The notes: generated by a model not told the origin, from the letters alone. A DNA stretch of 64,000 bases from Paramecium tetraurelia (GCF_000165425.1 NW_001799008.1:124001-188000), one strand, 5' to 3'. Positions 34,791-50,783 are shown, counted from the stretch's first letter. Numbers and translations: made by a program.

Positions 34791-35309
34791 TCAGCAAAAC
34801 CATTGTTTTCCGTAGAGTTTTTCAACCCAATCTGTGAAAGTTTCAGGATCCTTGTATGTATTTAATTTTGGAGATTATTACGTCATGACCTCCTCGATCT
34901 ACATGGTTGACATCCTGTTGGGTCGATTGATGACGACTCGGTATCCATAATCATTTGCTTTTTTCTTTCCCTATTGAAAGAACACAGGTTCTTGACTTAC
35001 TGATTCTTAATTTTTTTTGCTATTTCTGCTTGAAATAAAAAGTTTTCTGTTTGAGATGATAACATTAGGACTTTTTATTTTTTTACTTGTTTGGAACTTA
35101 GAAATTGATTCTAAACAATCCATAGAATTCCTACCATTAAAGTGGTTACTACTTTTTTGAAGGCTGATTTCCTCTTTAAACGGGTATCTTAAGGAAGTTT
35201 TGCGTTTAATCAACTCATTATGCTCTTTAATTTGTTATTTGTTTAAAACTACCTTACTAATCTAAGAAGAAATCATGTTTCTATTAGATTGTATTGATTT
35301 ATTGATCAT
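34791..35309 (-). CDS. Hypothetical small basic protein
   Basis: An intronless 172-residue product, strongly basic and Ser/Asn/Lys-rich for the first 110 residues. It has a more ordered C-terminus (YRVVINRPNRMSTMQIEEV, then DPETFTDWVEKLYGKQWFC). No signal peptide or membrane span. The ordered tail with its aromatic residues is the best target for a homology search. Not recognised. Confidence 0.6.
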
Positions 35310-35417
35310 TAAAAAACTTTTGAATATAAATTAATAATTAAGCTTCGTACTCTAAATCTTATTTAAAATGACATCACTACTATTAATTTTTAGGTCTCAA
35401 AAACATATTGTGTATAT

Positions 35418-36233
35418 TCAAAAATCAATTGCCTGTTGTTATGTGCCAATAATCATGCTTGGATTAAACAAAGAGTTAGATCTACCAATCCAATCGAAAC
35501 TATTGGTTGGTTCAAGGTGTTTAATAATTTATCTAGTTGTCGACCCACTCAAAATCACAATCAAATGGAAAAAGCAAAAGACTCCTATGATGGCACTTAT
35601 GAAGCAAACTATAATCAATAAAAAATCTGTTAATCCATTGCTTTCCTGAGGATCGATTTTATTTAAACTAACCAGGATCGAAAGACCCTACATGAGGAGA
35701 CTGGCCAAAAACAAGGCAAAATATCTAATATAAATACTGTGCCATTACTTGTAGTTTCGTTTTCCTATGCAGTTATTCACAAAGGGACAATGATGATCAA
35801 ACATCAAAATGCAATTATCGCATTGTTTGCAATGGGATGAGCCTGGGGGTTTTTTGATTAAACAAGTCTCGCACATAGGCCAAGAGCCTTCAGTTTCCCA
35901 TTCTGTGTTCATGATTTCAAATATGTTCTTTCTGGGGATGATTCCAGGATCTGTAAATTAAGTCAGAAAGAGAAAGAATAAGGTTAGGAATCCTAAAAGC
36001 AAAGTGCAAATAAAGAGCAGTCTGTTGGCTTCCCAAATTTGTTACCCATTCGAAATACTAAAGAATAAAGGGAGGAGTATTAATCCACACCAGGTGAAAA
36101 GGTTAGGGCCATTATCAGAGCTAGGTCCAATCATGATTCTGCCACCCAGATAGAATCTATTCTTGCCTGGCCAAATCTCATATAGTTTGTGTTCTCTTTC
36201 ATCTTCGAATTTAATATGTTATTAATTTATCAT
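35418..36233 (-). CDS. DHHC-type protein S-palmitoyltransferase
   Basis: An intronless 271-residue product. It has four hydrophobic spans (two before and two after the cysteine-rich domain). The DHHC cysteine-rich domain reads [19 protein letters not shown] then [20 protein letters not shown], with the catalytic Asp-His-His-Cys. Upstream is FTDPGIIP, the usual DPG motif. The enzyme transfers palmitate to cysteines of membrane proteins in the ER or Golgi. The lipid-anchored MORN protein at 24738 is the sort of substrate such enzymes act on, though no link is shown. Confidence 0.95.
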
Positions 36234-36334
36234 CTAATATATTATAAATGCACATGTAGTATAAGTTGTTAATAACAAGAATTGATTATATATAATTTAT
36301 TAAACCTTTCATAAAAATATATATTTTCCAACTA

Positions 36335-38049
36335 ATGTCAGATAGTGAAACTGAACAATAAAAAAAGGTGGTGCTCCCTTAAATAATCATGAATGTCTAT
36401 GACACCCAGTATTAAGTGGTTCGTTATGTGGGATAAGAAATACTCAAGTGGAAATTAATTGCGGAACCCGAATCCTGGGAATGGGATGTCTATTGGACGG
36501 ATTCTGGAGTTCAAGCAGAAATGTTGAGCAGAATGAAATGTACAATTAAAATTAAAATCCTTCTTAGAACATTAAAAAGTTAATCATTTTCCAGGAATGT
36601 ACATATTAGCTCGAAAAAATAATCTAGGTAAATAATTAACTAAGATGCGTCGAAGGTTTCCAAAGGAATTTAAATTCTTTCCTTTTACATGGATGCTGCC
36701 TTCGGATGCTCAAGACTTGAGGGAATATATGAAGGGTAAGGGTAGAGATGAGACTTTGATTGTGAAACCTGAAGCCTCTTGTTAAGGTAGAGGTAAAAAT
36801 ACACTTCTTAAAGTTAAGGTATTTTCTTAACGAAATCTCTTGAGTTTATCAGTCCGACAGAGAGATATGTGGTGTAAAAGTACTTGGGTAATCCCTTTTT
36901 AATTGACGGTTTGAAATTTGATTTTAGAATATACGTCCTCGTTGCAGGATGCGATCCTTTGAGAATATTCGTATACACAGAAGGATTGGCCAGATTTGCA
37001 ACTGAGAAATACCTGCCTCCTCATCCGTCAAATTTTGATGATCTTTGTATGCACTTGACTAATTATGCTATCAACAAAAATAATGAAAACTTTATCTTCA
37101 ATGAGGATGTCTAGAGAATGGATATTGGACATAAGAGAAGTATGTCAAGCGTATTTGAAAAATTGAAATAGGAAGGTAGGGATATCGATCAATTGTGGAT
37201 GGAAATCAAATAAATCATAATAAAAACACTCTGTTCTGCTCAGCCATTTCTTAAACATCAATACACCACAAGTCAACCGAATAATCTAATGAATAATATG
37301 TGTTTTGAAATCTTGGGATTCGATATCATTTTGGATAGTTCCTTCAGGTAAGCAATTGTCTCCTATTTTAGCCCAATCTTGTTGGAAATCAATCACAGTC
37401 CTTCGTTCACTACTGATTCTCCCCTGGATCAATACATCAAGGCTAATTTGATTGAAGATACATTAGTGTTGATGAATGTGAACCGGGAAGAGAAGTACAG
37501 ACTAATGTATTCTTAAATCTGTTATTAAGATAGGAGAAACACCAAGAAATGCAAAAACGTATTCTAACAGGTCGAAACATCCGAATGACACAGGAGGATA
37601 GAAAGGCCATTGTTGAATAATATCAATTGATTCGAGATGCTTATGAGGACGAACACCTTGGGGGATACGAGAAGATCTACCCATGTGATGAGGAGTACGA
37701 GACCGATTATTATACTTAATTTCTGAATTATTCGAGTGATATCTTTGAGGAATCAACAGGTTATCGTTGTTGAACATTCTATATAGGTACGAAAAAGGTG
37801 CAATTGCCTCCTACTAGAAAAATTACAGGTAGTCCACAAAAATCAATTAAACATGATGCTGCTAAAATATATGCTCAACCTTTGAGAGTGGTTGTGTAAT
37901 CATAACAACTCTAATCGAGGAAAACTAAACAACATACTTTATTATACAAATCTATGATCTAGCAATAGATACAATAGGAATAACGAAAAATATAGGTCAT
38001 AATGAAATAGAGGGAGTAGGTTCAATAAAAATAAAAATATATTTAATGA
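36335..38049 (+). CDS. TTLL: Tubulin tyrosine ligase-like glutamylase
   Basis: A 530-residue product with five introns (28, 26, 24, 23 and 21 nt). It has the TTL ATP-grasp core: NHFPGMYILARKNNLGKQL, FKFFPFTWMLPSD, LIVKPEASCQGRGIFLT, YLGNPFLIDGLKFDFRIYVL and LCMHLTNYAINKNN. It closes with FEILGFDIILDSSFSPILLE and INHSPSF. The pattern is that of the TTLL4/5/6/7 group, which adds glutamate chains to tubulin in cilia and basal bodies. The tail is basic and Gln-rich and may bind microtubules. Which tubulin and chain length it uses cannot be read from sequence. Confidence 0.93.
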
Positions 38050-38058
38050 ATATTTAAT

Positions 38059-38300
38059 TCACCTTTATTTTTCATTTTCTTCATCTGAAAATCCCAAATC
38101 ATTCATCAATTCTGTAACACTCTTTTCAATGTCATCGATTCTCTTTCCTTTTGTAAATTCATCATTATATAATAATTACCCATGTCATCAATTCTTGAAA
38201 CTATAGTGCCTTGCATTTCCTCAAAGCGTTCTGACATTTATTTCAACAAAGTCTACACGAAAGTATTGAGTTCTTTGGTACTTGGATCCTCACTTGACAT
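38059..38300 (-). CDS. HSBP1: Heat shock factor-binding protein 1
   Basis: A 69-residue product with one 32-nt intron (AAG acceptor), the normal size for HSBP1 (about 76 residues). The coiled coil reads LNTFVQTLLKQMSERFEEMQ, SRIDDMGKRIDDIEKSVTEL and ends in an acidic tail, closely following the animal and plant sequence. HSBP1 forms a trimer that binds the trimerisation domain of heat shock factor, and animal HSBP1 also takes part in WASH-complex assembly. Stops of this gene and the TTLL gene are 9 bp apart. Its ATG is 28 bp from the Gemin2-like gene. Confidence 0.92.
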
Positions 38301-38328
38301 ATTTAAAAATAATTATTTATTAATAATA

Positions 38329-39051
38329 ATGAGTGAAGAATTCATGAGTCAGGATGACAGTCTATCCTCCAGTTCAGATTAGCCAGTCTTTGACATTGAT
38401 CAGATGTCAGTAAATTCAGATAATTAAAAAGCCATTCAATATTTACAAAAGGTCAGAGAAGAAGCAAAATAAGCACCCAAATGCACCTATTTTGAAGAAG
38501 GAGAAGATTTTCAATTCAAACAAACAGATCCAAAATATTTAATACAACCTAAAGGTGTCAAACTAAATGGAAAATGGGCCATGAATTCCTTGTGGCAAAA
38601 GGATGTCGTTGAATAATACTATAGTTTTAAAAAGGTAATAATTTTACTTCTATTTTAGAATATCGAATAATTTAGATAATTAGATTAAAACTCATATTAG
38701 CTGTTAAATTATAATGAAGAAGAAGAAGAGAAAATTAAATCTTGTTTAAAAAAGAAATGCTCATTCAAAGAACTATCGAAAGATATTGCTCCAACCCTCT
38801 TCACCTTCCACATCCTGGATTACCATACGGCATCCAAAATTATCAAGTGGCTCAGTTTGACTCAAAAGTGCAATTACAATCAATGCATGTGGATCTATTG
38901 TGCCCTGACCCAATTGGAGGATCCATTGAGCAGTGACACATTGGCTAATATCAACAAGGTGCTTTAGAATTGCTATTTCGTAGAAAGTGGTATGACAAGT
39001 GTTTTGATAACAATAATATAAATAATTTTCAAGTAAAAATATGCTGACTGA
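38329..39051 (+). CDS. GEMIN2: Gemin2/SIP1-like protein
   Basis: A 232-residue product with one 24-nt intron. It contains AIQYLQKVREEAKQAPKC, matching the Gemin2 motif EYLxxVRxEAxxCP. The C-terminal helical half reads ILDYHTASKIIKWLSL, CMWIYCALTQLEDPLSSDT and INKVLQNCYFVESG, equivalent to the Gemin2 segment with RWLYALLxxLExPL. Gemin2 binds SMN and holds the Sm ring during spliceosomal snRNP assembly. The genome splices very many tiny introns, so such a factor is expected. Assignment rests on these motifs alone. Confidence 0.7.
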
Positions 39052-39123
39052 TTTTTCTTCCTTCTTTAATAATTTCGAACTTGTTCATAAAATCAAACAC
39101 ATTTGGTCTAAGTTTCAACCTTC

Positions 39124-40780
<1,657 letters not shown>

Positions 40781-40788
40781 TATATATA

Positions 40789-42820
<2,032 letters not shown>

Positions 42821-43116
42821 TTTTGAATTTAAATATATTAATTATTAATTATTGCTGTTATTTTTGCATTCAAATTCTAAATATAAAATTCCAGTGTATA
42901 AGGTAACCTAATTGTAACTACCATAATTCTGATTGTCATCCTAATACCTCCTGATTACTCATTGATTGATCTGACTGTTTTAAGCACTCTAACTTCAAAA
43001 TTTCTGATTTTCTTCGTTTATATATGTAAATTATATAATATGAAGAAATCGAAATTTATGAAGTTCATAACAAATGAAAAATGAATTATTTATACAATCA
43101 AAAAAGCATAGCGTTT

Positions 43117-45449
43117 TCAAGTTTTACTATGCTATCCTCTCCTATAAAATGTTTTCATCCTATTAACCCTTCTATTTACAACTTTGTACTCTCGATTTGT
43201 AAAGTTCTTCAGCACATTTAACACATTGTCATCTATGTGATAGTGTTATAGATTTGCCTTTTTATCAAAATTGTCCAAACTTTCCTTCTTTATATTTAAG
43301 AAGTCTGAGTACAAGTCATTGATTACTTAAGGTATTCTTTCTAATTTCAAAAGTTTACCTTAATTTATTAATTATTTCACCTTTGAAAGCCTAAACTAAT
43401 CAACTACATTTTATTATTTCCTTTTAGTCAAGGAATCAATAGAAAAGTCATCCATAGCAGTCGGTAATCCAAGATCTAAGATATAATGAGAATTAATCTA
43501 TTCTTGTTAGAGCAAGCCATTTTCTAATTATAAATCGAGAGCTAATTCAATTTTTTCAACCATATTAAAATAACTGTTTTTTGATTTCTTTTTCTTTCTC
43601 TCATGTAAGTTATGTCTAACCTAATTAATATTCTATCCTTTGTCTATTGCGATCTTGCCTCTACTTGGACTGTAAAATACAACAGGACAATCCATGAAAT
43701 TATGACTTCTCAAACACACTTAACATTAAATAGGACACAGATCGAATTGTAAATCATCTCGTAATAAACAATATTGCTCATAATTGCTAGTTTGTCTCTT
43801 TACAACTTCAATAAATTCTTCATGTGTAATATACGCAATTTCAGAAAACTTAGTCGCCTTAGTCGTGTAATGGACAGCATTTCTGAGAAAAAATTCTCTA
43901 ATTCCAAATGACCCTTGCTTTTAGGTTCTAATTGAGACCTTATTGATGAGAGACTCTATTTCTCCTCTAACAAGAAACATTGCTTTGGGTACAAAGTCTC
44001 CCTATTAGAATATTATTTGACCAGGGATGTATTTCTATGTTTTGACTACTCTACTCAGCTGAGCCAAAAGGGAATCATTAAACCTATTGATTAATTAACA
44101 CTGTTTCAATTTTGGAATAAAGATACTAGCTTTTAACTCTTGCTTCAGGTCTTCATTGAGATGATCCATTAATACGTCTTAAGTTTCATCGAGAGTGAAG
44201 AAATATTCAAAATACTTTCTTATCCTCATCTATAGAAGCGGATTAATTTTATTCTTCTTCAAATAGGAATTCACAGTGGCCATATTATTACGATGCTGAT
44301 CAGTTTTCTCTCTCAATTAACCAAATATTTATTAGATTGCAGATATAGTGTATCCAAATATTAGAGATGTTATTAACACTGTTAAAATCACAAACATTTA
44401 TTCAAACTAATTTTGGGGAACAATGTCTCCATATCCTATTGTGAAGGCAGTAATGGTCCCAAAATACAATGAGGCTATGTATCTTACTACCCAATCCTTA
44501 TCAGCATAGCCATACCTTGTCAACCAACAATTGTCTATGTTATTCTGTAATTCTATTTAACCAACAAAGTGCCAGGCACAACCAAGCATATGGGAAACCA
44601 GAATCAAGAAATACAGGAGTTTACATATGTCTATGGGAGCTGCAAATTTCTCTCTAATTAATGATATCTCTTCAATTTATTCGAAGATCTTCTTCACTCT
44701 TGTTATTCTCAACAACAGCATAAAATTGATATAAGGAATCTTGTATTACGATATCAAGAAGGGTATGACCACTATCAAATCATAAGCAAATTCTCCTTGA
44801 ACGTAATGCTTGAATATTTTCTGTCTGCTCTCATGGATCATGCCTTTTGAATAGTATGCTGTATTAAAATTAAGAAGTATTTCTATTAGGAAGATCCTTA
44901 ATATTAATTTATAAATACCCAACTAGGAAGTGTGCTGAATAGAAAATCCACCACTGTGTTATTGTTATTTAATTAGAATGACAATTGCATCGGAATATAA
45001 AAGATATTGATTATGATGAGGACAAGGATGACCAAATCCATAATCAATTTAAACTTACTATCTGGTTTGATTACACTGAAATCCAATGAGGGCATTTTGT
45101 TCACAATCATGGAAGTTATAAAATCCAGAAATGTAAATGGTGCTTTTACCAATCCTTTTCTTTGATAATAAATAAAATCTGAAGCCTTGTCACCTATTAT
45201 GTTGTGGATACGATGCGTTATTAATTTAAATCTGTATTATTCAGCAGCCTATTTCAATTTGATTATAAATTTGGTAATGAGGACAAATATTTATAATGCG
45301 TTCTCCTTCCAAGGTTAAGCAAAACCTAAAATCAAAGACGGCTCAGGTGAATCTCTTGTATTAGATGGATGCATAGGCTTTGTTAAAGAGAAATGCCTTG
45401 TTCGCCTACCAGTGGAGGCACCCGTTAATAAAATATGTTCAATATTCAT
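43117..45449 (-). CDS. Voltage/cyclic-nucleotide-gated-type K+ channel
   Basis: A 767-residue product with one 29-nt intron. It has S1-S6: S1 (LIMDLVILVLIIINIFYIP), the ILLNFNTAYYSKG motif after S3, and S4 with KIPYINFMLLLRITRVKKIF. The pore reads YFGTITAFTIGYGDIVP, with the K+ filter Gly-Tyr-Gly-Asp (coded near 44424-44435). A C-linker and a cyclic-nucleotide-binding-like domain follow (IFQQGDFVPKAMFLVRGEIE, GSFGIREFFL). The family sets membrane potential and ciliary beating in ciliates. The nucleotide-binding arginine is not obvious, so gating may be by voltage only. Confidence 0.9.
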
Positions 45450-46129
45450 TTAATATTAATATGGTTTTCAAATGTAAATTATTCATTTAATTAGGAATAG
45501 TCTTAGAAGTTATATCGATTACGTGATTCATTTGGATCATCCCCAATCTGATTCTACTCTTAAATGCTTCTTAGCTCTAAGAAACAGTAATTTTAATAAA
45601 TTACTGAGAAATTTACTAACTTTTCTAATTAAATACATTCTTGTTCAAGATTCTCTAATTCAAGTACTTAATCTAAAGATCGAGACTTCTGGTCTTTTTT
45701 TATCAGGCTCTTATACAAAAACTGTTGATACTTGGAGTGTTACCATAATTATTAAAATTATACAATTACAATTTTTGTATGACATTGAGTGAATTTGATT
45801 TATTGTGTTCTAGGGTTTATTATTTATTTTTTGAATCTACCTATCTATATTTTTTCAAAATTGATTTATTTATTCCTTCACTTAACCCCGCATCATTTAG
45901 CATTACATCTATTAAAGAAGTTATAATGTCCAACAAGTTCAAAAAGTTTAACATTTTTTCTTTTATTTTAGTATCGAAGTGACAGAATTGAATCATTTTA
46001 TAGCATGCAATCTTAGATACTGATGATTATATAAGAGCACAAATCTAATATAGTGATGAGAATAAGGAATGGCGTTTAAACAGTTGAATAGAGTAATTTT
46101 TTTATCATTATATCATATCGAATGAATAA

Positions 46130-46801
46130 ATTCCAGTAAAATAGATGTTTTGAGTGGCAAATTGAATGTACTTATACAGAAGAAACTTAAAATTCCAAAT
46201 GATCCTTCTGATTATTATTTAATGGAGACTTTGTTAATTTGTAGATGCACTTATCCTTTAATTAATAAGTTTAATTTATTTATTTGATATTTTTCTCGAA
46301 ATATTATTACCCAGATAAGAATTTCTACATATATACAATAAAATAGAGCGAATTCAAAAATTCTCATAATCTGGATAATAATGCTTGTATTTATCCTTAT
46401 TCAAATAATAATTAAAATTATCGAATAATAATTTTGAACTTTAATCGGAAGCATCTTTAGAAACAGATAATTACAAAAATAATTGAAATAATATTTATTA
46501 TAATAAAATTAATATTGTACGATTTAATTAAAACCCTGACTATTATCTGATTTAATCACCTCAATATTCATATCTACTATATTTAGAGCTATTTAGATTT
46601 CTATTAGATATTACCAAAAGACTTTCTCATTTTTATAATAAACTTTATTGCTGCCATAAAATATAAAGAGAATGTATGTCTCCTCAGACCAAAATCAAAG
46701 TCTTCCACCAAAGAATTCTCTGGAGAATCATTCTTAGCAAAATTATGGTTTTCTAGTTTTTTGAGTTCACTTCCACATGTTTGCAAATTATCAAAATTCA
46801 T
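46130..46801 (-). pseudogene. Decayed copy of the neighbouring K+ channel
   Basis: Two pieces on the minus strand match the intact channel in the right order. At 46801-46568, a 77-codon frame contains RRHTFSLYFMAAIKFIIKMRK, like the KFIIKLK leader before S1 of the intact gene. At 46243-46160 the frame reads INKVSIKQQSEGSFGILSFF. The intact channel has INKVSIRTQKQGSFGIREFF at its nucleotide-binding domain. The transmembrane part and pore between them are gone. Downstream (45500-46130) frames are scrambled. It lies head-to-tail beside the intact gene, so a tandem duplicate that decayed is the simplest reading. Confidence 0.6.
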
Positions 46802-47495
46802 AATTATTACTATAAACCATAAACAATTCCTTTTGAAAATCTTGATACTTTATAAATATTTTCAAAGTTTGTGAGACCCAAATTTACAAATATTTTAAAT
46901 ATATTATATTTAATATTGGGATGTAGATTCTAAAAAAAAATACATTCAGACAGAGCGAGCTTTTCATCTAAATTATTTTATTCGGATTCCCAAAATCAGA
47001 TGGTCATTTATTAATAAAAGGAGGATAACTCTCAATACCTAAAGTAAATAATATATAAATTCTTATCCATAAATAATATATATATATATTGACAAAAATA
47101 GAATATCATTGATTCTCATTATATTTCTCATGAATGCATATTCTTCATATTCCGATTATTATTTAGTAATAATATGCTTGCTATTGAGCATATGGATATG
47201 AATTATTCATAATTACTGAATTTGTGTAATTTGATATGGAATAAGATTTAAGTATTTTTACTAAGAAGGATGGGCAATGAACCTTCCAATAATTTCAAAT
47301 ATAATTAATAATTGATGACATTTAATAATAAATTAACAATTAAAGTTTTATTACGTAAAAATTAATAGTAACTGTAACCTTAAAATTGTCACTTCTTAAT
47401 GATGATAATTTGATTTTATCAATCATTTTATCCGTTTTTTAGTATTATTTGCTATTTAACTTAGTAGTAAGGAAGAGCTTAACATAAATATTTTA
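46802..47495. other. Intergenic, very AT-rich
   Basis: Divergent spacer between the channel remnant and the trichocyst protein gene, including a short TA run near 47080-47090. The promoter of the highly expressed trichocyst gene must lie here, but no element can be identified by eye. Confidence 0.45.
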
Positions 47496-48644
47496 ATGAA
47501 AAACATCATCATATTAGTATTAGTCGCAACAGCCTTTGCTACTAACCTTTCAGCTTTTGAGAAAATCGAAAAGAGCAGATTGGGAAAGACTTTGTTGAAT
47601 ACCATCGCCCTTCATATGCAAACAGGTGAGCCACTTGAGAGAGTGTTCTAAACACTTTATGATTTGGAAGAAAGATACTAAAATGATTAAAGAGAAGACG
47701 ATGCTGAAAACAAAGTCTTTTAATAAGAAGTAGATGGTGATCTTGCCGTTTTGAACTAAGAGCTTGCCAATCTTGAATAAAAGGGAACAGAATTACAAGC
47801 CAGAATAGATGAATTACAACCACAATACGACTAAAAGGTTGGATAAAGAGTTGCCAAATTAGCTGAATTGGCACTCGTTTAAAAGACATTGAATGAAGCC
47901 ACAGAGAAGAGAGAATCAGAAAACAATGACTTCGAAGCCTAAAGAGAAGAATTCACCTTTGTTTCAGGTGTCCTTGCTGAAGCCAGAAGATTATTCACAG
48001 ATAACTTATAAGCTCCAGCTTTCTTATAAAAGGGATAATCAGAAGGTGTCCATGCTACCCCAGCCATCTTCGCTTAAGTCGCTTCTCATTTAAATAGTGC
48101 TGCTCACAAGGCTGCTTAAATGAAACACATCAAGACATACGGAAAAGCTATCAAGCTTTTGGCTTAATTGTCTGTCAAGGCTTAATAATTCGCCAACCAA
48201 GAATTGACTAGCAGAATAGTTCAATTGATCGATGATCTCTAAAATCAACTCCAATAAGCTTTCGATTTGGCCAGAAAATAAGAAGATGCTAAAAGATAAC
48301 AATTCTAAGCCTACAGCACCTTATTACAAAGAGACATCAACAAGTTGAACAGCGCTATTGCTAATTTGGATGCTGAAATCCAATCATTGGCTGACTAATT
48401 GGCTGCCACTCACTCCTCATTAAACGATAACAATGATAGATATGCTGCCAAACTCTAATAAAGAGATGACAGAAGAGCTGAAGGATAATAAGCAGCTTAA
48501 GAATACTAATAAAGAAGATCCGCTAGAGATGCAGACAGATAAACCGTATCTGATTTGATTGGTCACTTGAACACTAATTTGAGAGACTTGAAAGAATACA
48601 TTGCTCAAAGAGTTGCTGCCGGAGATACTGACTTAGGATAATGA
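47496..48644 (+). CDS. Trichocyst matrix protein
   Basis: An intronless 382-residue product. A signal peptide (MKNIIILVLVATAFA) opens it, then a propeptide-like stretch and long alpha-helices with Ala/Leu/Gln/Glu heptads (ELQARIDELQPQYDQKVGQR). The plan is two coiled-coil blocks around AHKAAQMKHIKTYGKAIKLL, ending in RVAAGDTDLGQ. This is the layout of Paramecium trichocyst matrix proteins. They are processed from secretory precursors, crystallise in the dense-core trichocyst and expand when calcium enters on discharge. Codons are more G/C-ending than in neighbours, as expected for a highly expressed gene. Many paralogues exist, so I give no gene number. Confidence 0.93.
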
Positions 48645-48905
48645 AAATTTAAATACATATCTACAAAATTAACATATTTTGTGCTTTAACTTTCAATATT
48701 ATTATTAAATACTAAAGATGATTTTTTACAACATCTCTTATATCAAATTCAAACTCAGTAATATCTATTTTTGAATATAATTTCTGTTTAATTAGATTAT
48801 TTTTTTAAGTGGGACAATTAAATTAAAATAATATACAATAAGAAATCGTTACAACCAAAAATAATATAATAATATTCTGATTAGCTTAATATTAATATAT
48901 ATATC

Positions 48906-49551
48906 TCATCTTGAAACATATTTTAAGGATCTTGTGATGGTTTATTATAATTGGACGAGCTCATTAACATATCCTCTCGATAATTATTATATCTCTTCTG
49001 GAGAGGCCTAATCTAATTATCTTGATAATTCGAGTAAATCTCTAAGAGGAACAGACTAATCCAACTTTCTAGTTAACATGGGTTATGGTTTCGAAGTTGT
49101 TGAAGCTTTGCTCTACGTATTTTAGGATTGATTAGCCACGGGAGTGCTATTGAATTACCAATTTCCCAAATTGCTTAAAGATTAATTTTTTCTTCTGAAA
49201 GCTGAGAGCAAATCGTCATTTTGTGTGTTCAATCGTCGACTATTGAAATAGAATGTAAAATGAACCTTTCTGTCAATCCAAATATTTTACTAGGAGATGC
49301 CAAATTAGGATTGTGCTCAGCCTTACTCTAATTGAGGATCACGTGATGAAACCTGTTGTCTGTTTTATTGTCAACCTATTCAGCCCATTCAGTAGGATAT
49401 CTAATAATAATTCAATATACCTTCTAAGTTCCTTCTTTTCTAATGTGCTAACGTAGGATGATTAAGGTCTGGCTGTAATGGGTAAAGAACCTGATTCAGT
49501 CAAATATGAAGTTCTTTTGTAAACTTGGGATTTTTGTGAGCTTGATAACAT
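48906..49551 (-). CDS. Hypothetical protein
   Basis: A 199-residue product with introns of 20 and 26 nt. The frame fails without both and is clean with both, and the exon sum is divisible by three. The N-terminal two thirds are Ser/Gln/Asn-rich and probably disordered. The last 60 residues are a clear amphipathic helix region (PLRDLLELSRQLDQASPEEI, then LVQLQQTITRSLK). The 20-nt intron is at the lower size limit for this genus. Not recognised. Confidence 0.6.
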
Positions 49552-49728
49552 TAAAATAAATTTTTATTTATTTGCTTTTATTTGATATTGATGTCAAATC
49601 CACCTTTGACAATCAAAATTATTGTAAATATGAAGGAATTCATATTGATTGCTTTGGTGGACATCTAGAATTGGGCATAATAATATCTCTAAGAAATTTG
49701 TAAAGTAAAATTGTCATATAACTATATA

Positions 49729-50504
49729 TCATTTTTCTGAAAAATCTATAGGTTCTTCCATAATTACATTGTGCATCTTAACAGCAGCAGGATCACTGCT
49801 TTTTTGTACGCATTAATCAATTTTCGTTAGCAATCCATACAATACATCTCTCTAATATTACAGATCATCTAGAGCATAGATCAATTTCCAATTGTAATCC
49901 ATTTTATTTTTGATATCGATTTCCAATTCTTTGATAGCATCTTCAGCCTATTAAGCTTTGGTTGATTCAACTTTTAAGAAGGTTCTGCCATCTATATCTG
50001 TCTATTTGAATTTTAAAAATTCAGTATTTGGAATTAGATGTGCACTCATTTATGTATAACGACCATGATGTTATTTTTCAAAAGCCTCCAATCTTCTTGA
50101 ATACCCTCTGTAATTCTTAACAAATGGATTAACTTTGGATGCATAATTGTACATCCATTACAAGAAAGCCATGTTATCTTAAAATTTGCATTTGCTTAAT
50201 TTGTCAATTGGAACAACTTTGTCAATTTTCAATTTAGAAAATGCATCATCAAGAACCTGTGTTAAATATTATCAGGTACTTTAAGATTCTTGGTGTATTC
50301 ATCTGGGAATCTGGCCATGAAGTTCAATTTTGAAAGATAGATGGCTCCTGGATGCAATGCATCTATTATTTAACAATAGCCAATTCCATCTGACAATAAC
50401 TAAATTAAAAATTAGAATAGAACCTCGACTTTGGGATAATCGCATTCAGTTAGTTCGTTTATCCATTGAAGGAAATCTTATCTGCCTTGATTGTGAGATT
50501 TCAT
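49729..50504 (-). CDS. EB1: EB1-family microtubule plus-end protein
   Basis: A 242-residue product with introns of 24 and 23 nt. The calponin-homology domain reads DFLQWINELTECDYPKVE, SDGIGYCQIIDALHPGAI, FSKLKIDKVVPIDKLSKCKF and QDNMAFLQWMYNYASKV, following EB1 step by step. The C-terminal helix (WKLIYALDDLQYQRDVLYGLL) fits the EB dimerisation domain. The end (MEEPIDFSEK) lacks the usual EEY/F tail that binds CAP-Gly proteins. EB1 tracks growing microtubule ends and is found at ciliary tips. A 24-nt intron inside the CH domain is in frame and would otherwise insert eight hydrophobic residues. Confidence 0.88.
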
Positions 50505-50549
50505 ATAATAAAATATTGTTAATTATTTTTATAATTATTCTCATTTTAT

Positions 50550-50783
50550 TCACTAATCCTCATTTATTTTGATAATGGTCTCTTTTTTTGAGAATGCTTG
50601 GTGGTATATGAAGGCTGATGACAAGAGAATTAGGGTCGGGATCAGGAACTTGGGCATTTTAAAAATTCTTATTTGTTGACCCTTAGGATCCTTGTATGTA
50701 TCTTTCTTCTGAAAGAAATGGTAAATGGAATATTTGGGTATTGATACTAAATTTCGTGTTGGTTGTTGAAATTTAGACTTCAT
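50550..50783 (-). CDS. Small single-span membrane protein
   Basis: An intronless 77-residue product with a basic N-terminus and a single hydrophobic span at about residues 46-62 (FLIPTLILLSSAFIYHQAF), followed by a short charged tail. The basic leader with one helix is seen in small mitochondrial inner-membrane subunits, which is only a hint. It lies in the gap upstream of the EB1 gene, on the same strand. Confidence 0.55.

Noticed and set aside
45523-45792. An 89-codon + strand frame starting MIHLDHPQSD
   Set aside because: It lies in the decayed channel zone. The codon use is AT-driven with no Gln from TAA/TAG, and no homologue or promoter context supports it.
47542-47889. A 115-codon minus-strand frame
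   Set aside because: It is the antisense shadow of the trichocyst matrix protein coiled coil.
49000-49400. Apparent frame break in the hypothetical gene at 48906
   Set aside because: Splicing of a 20-nt and a 26-nt intron joins the N-terminal and C-terminal frames.
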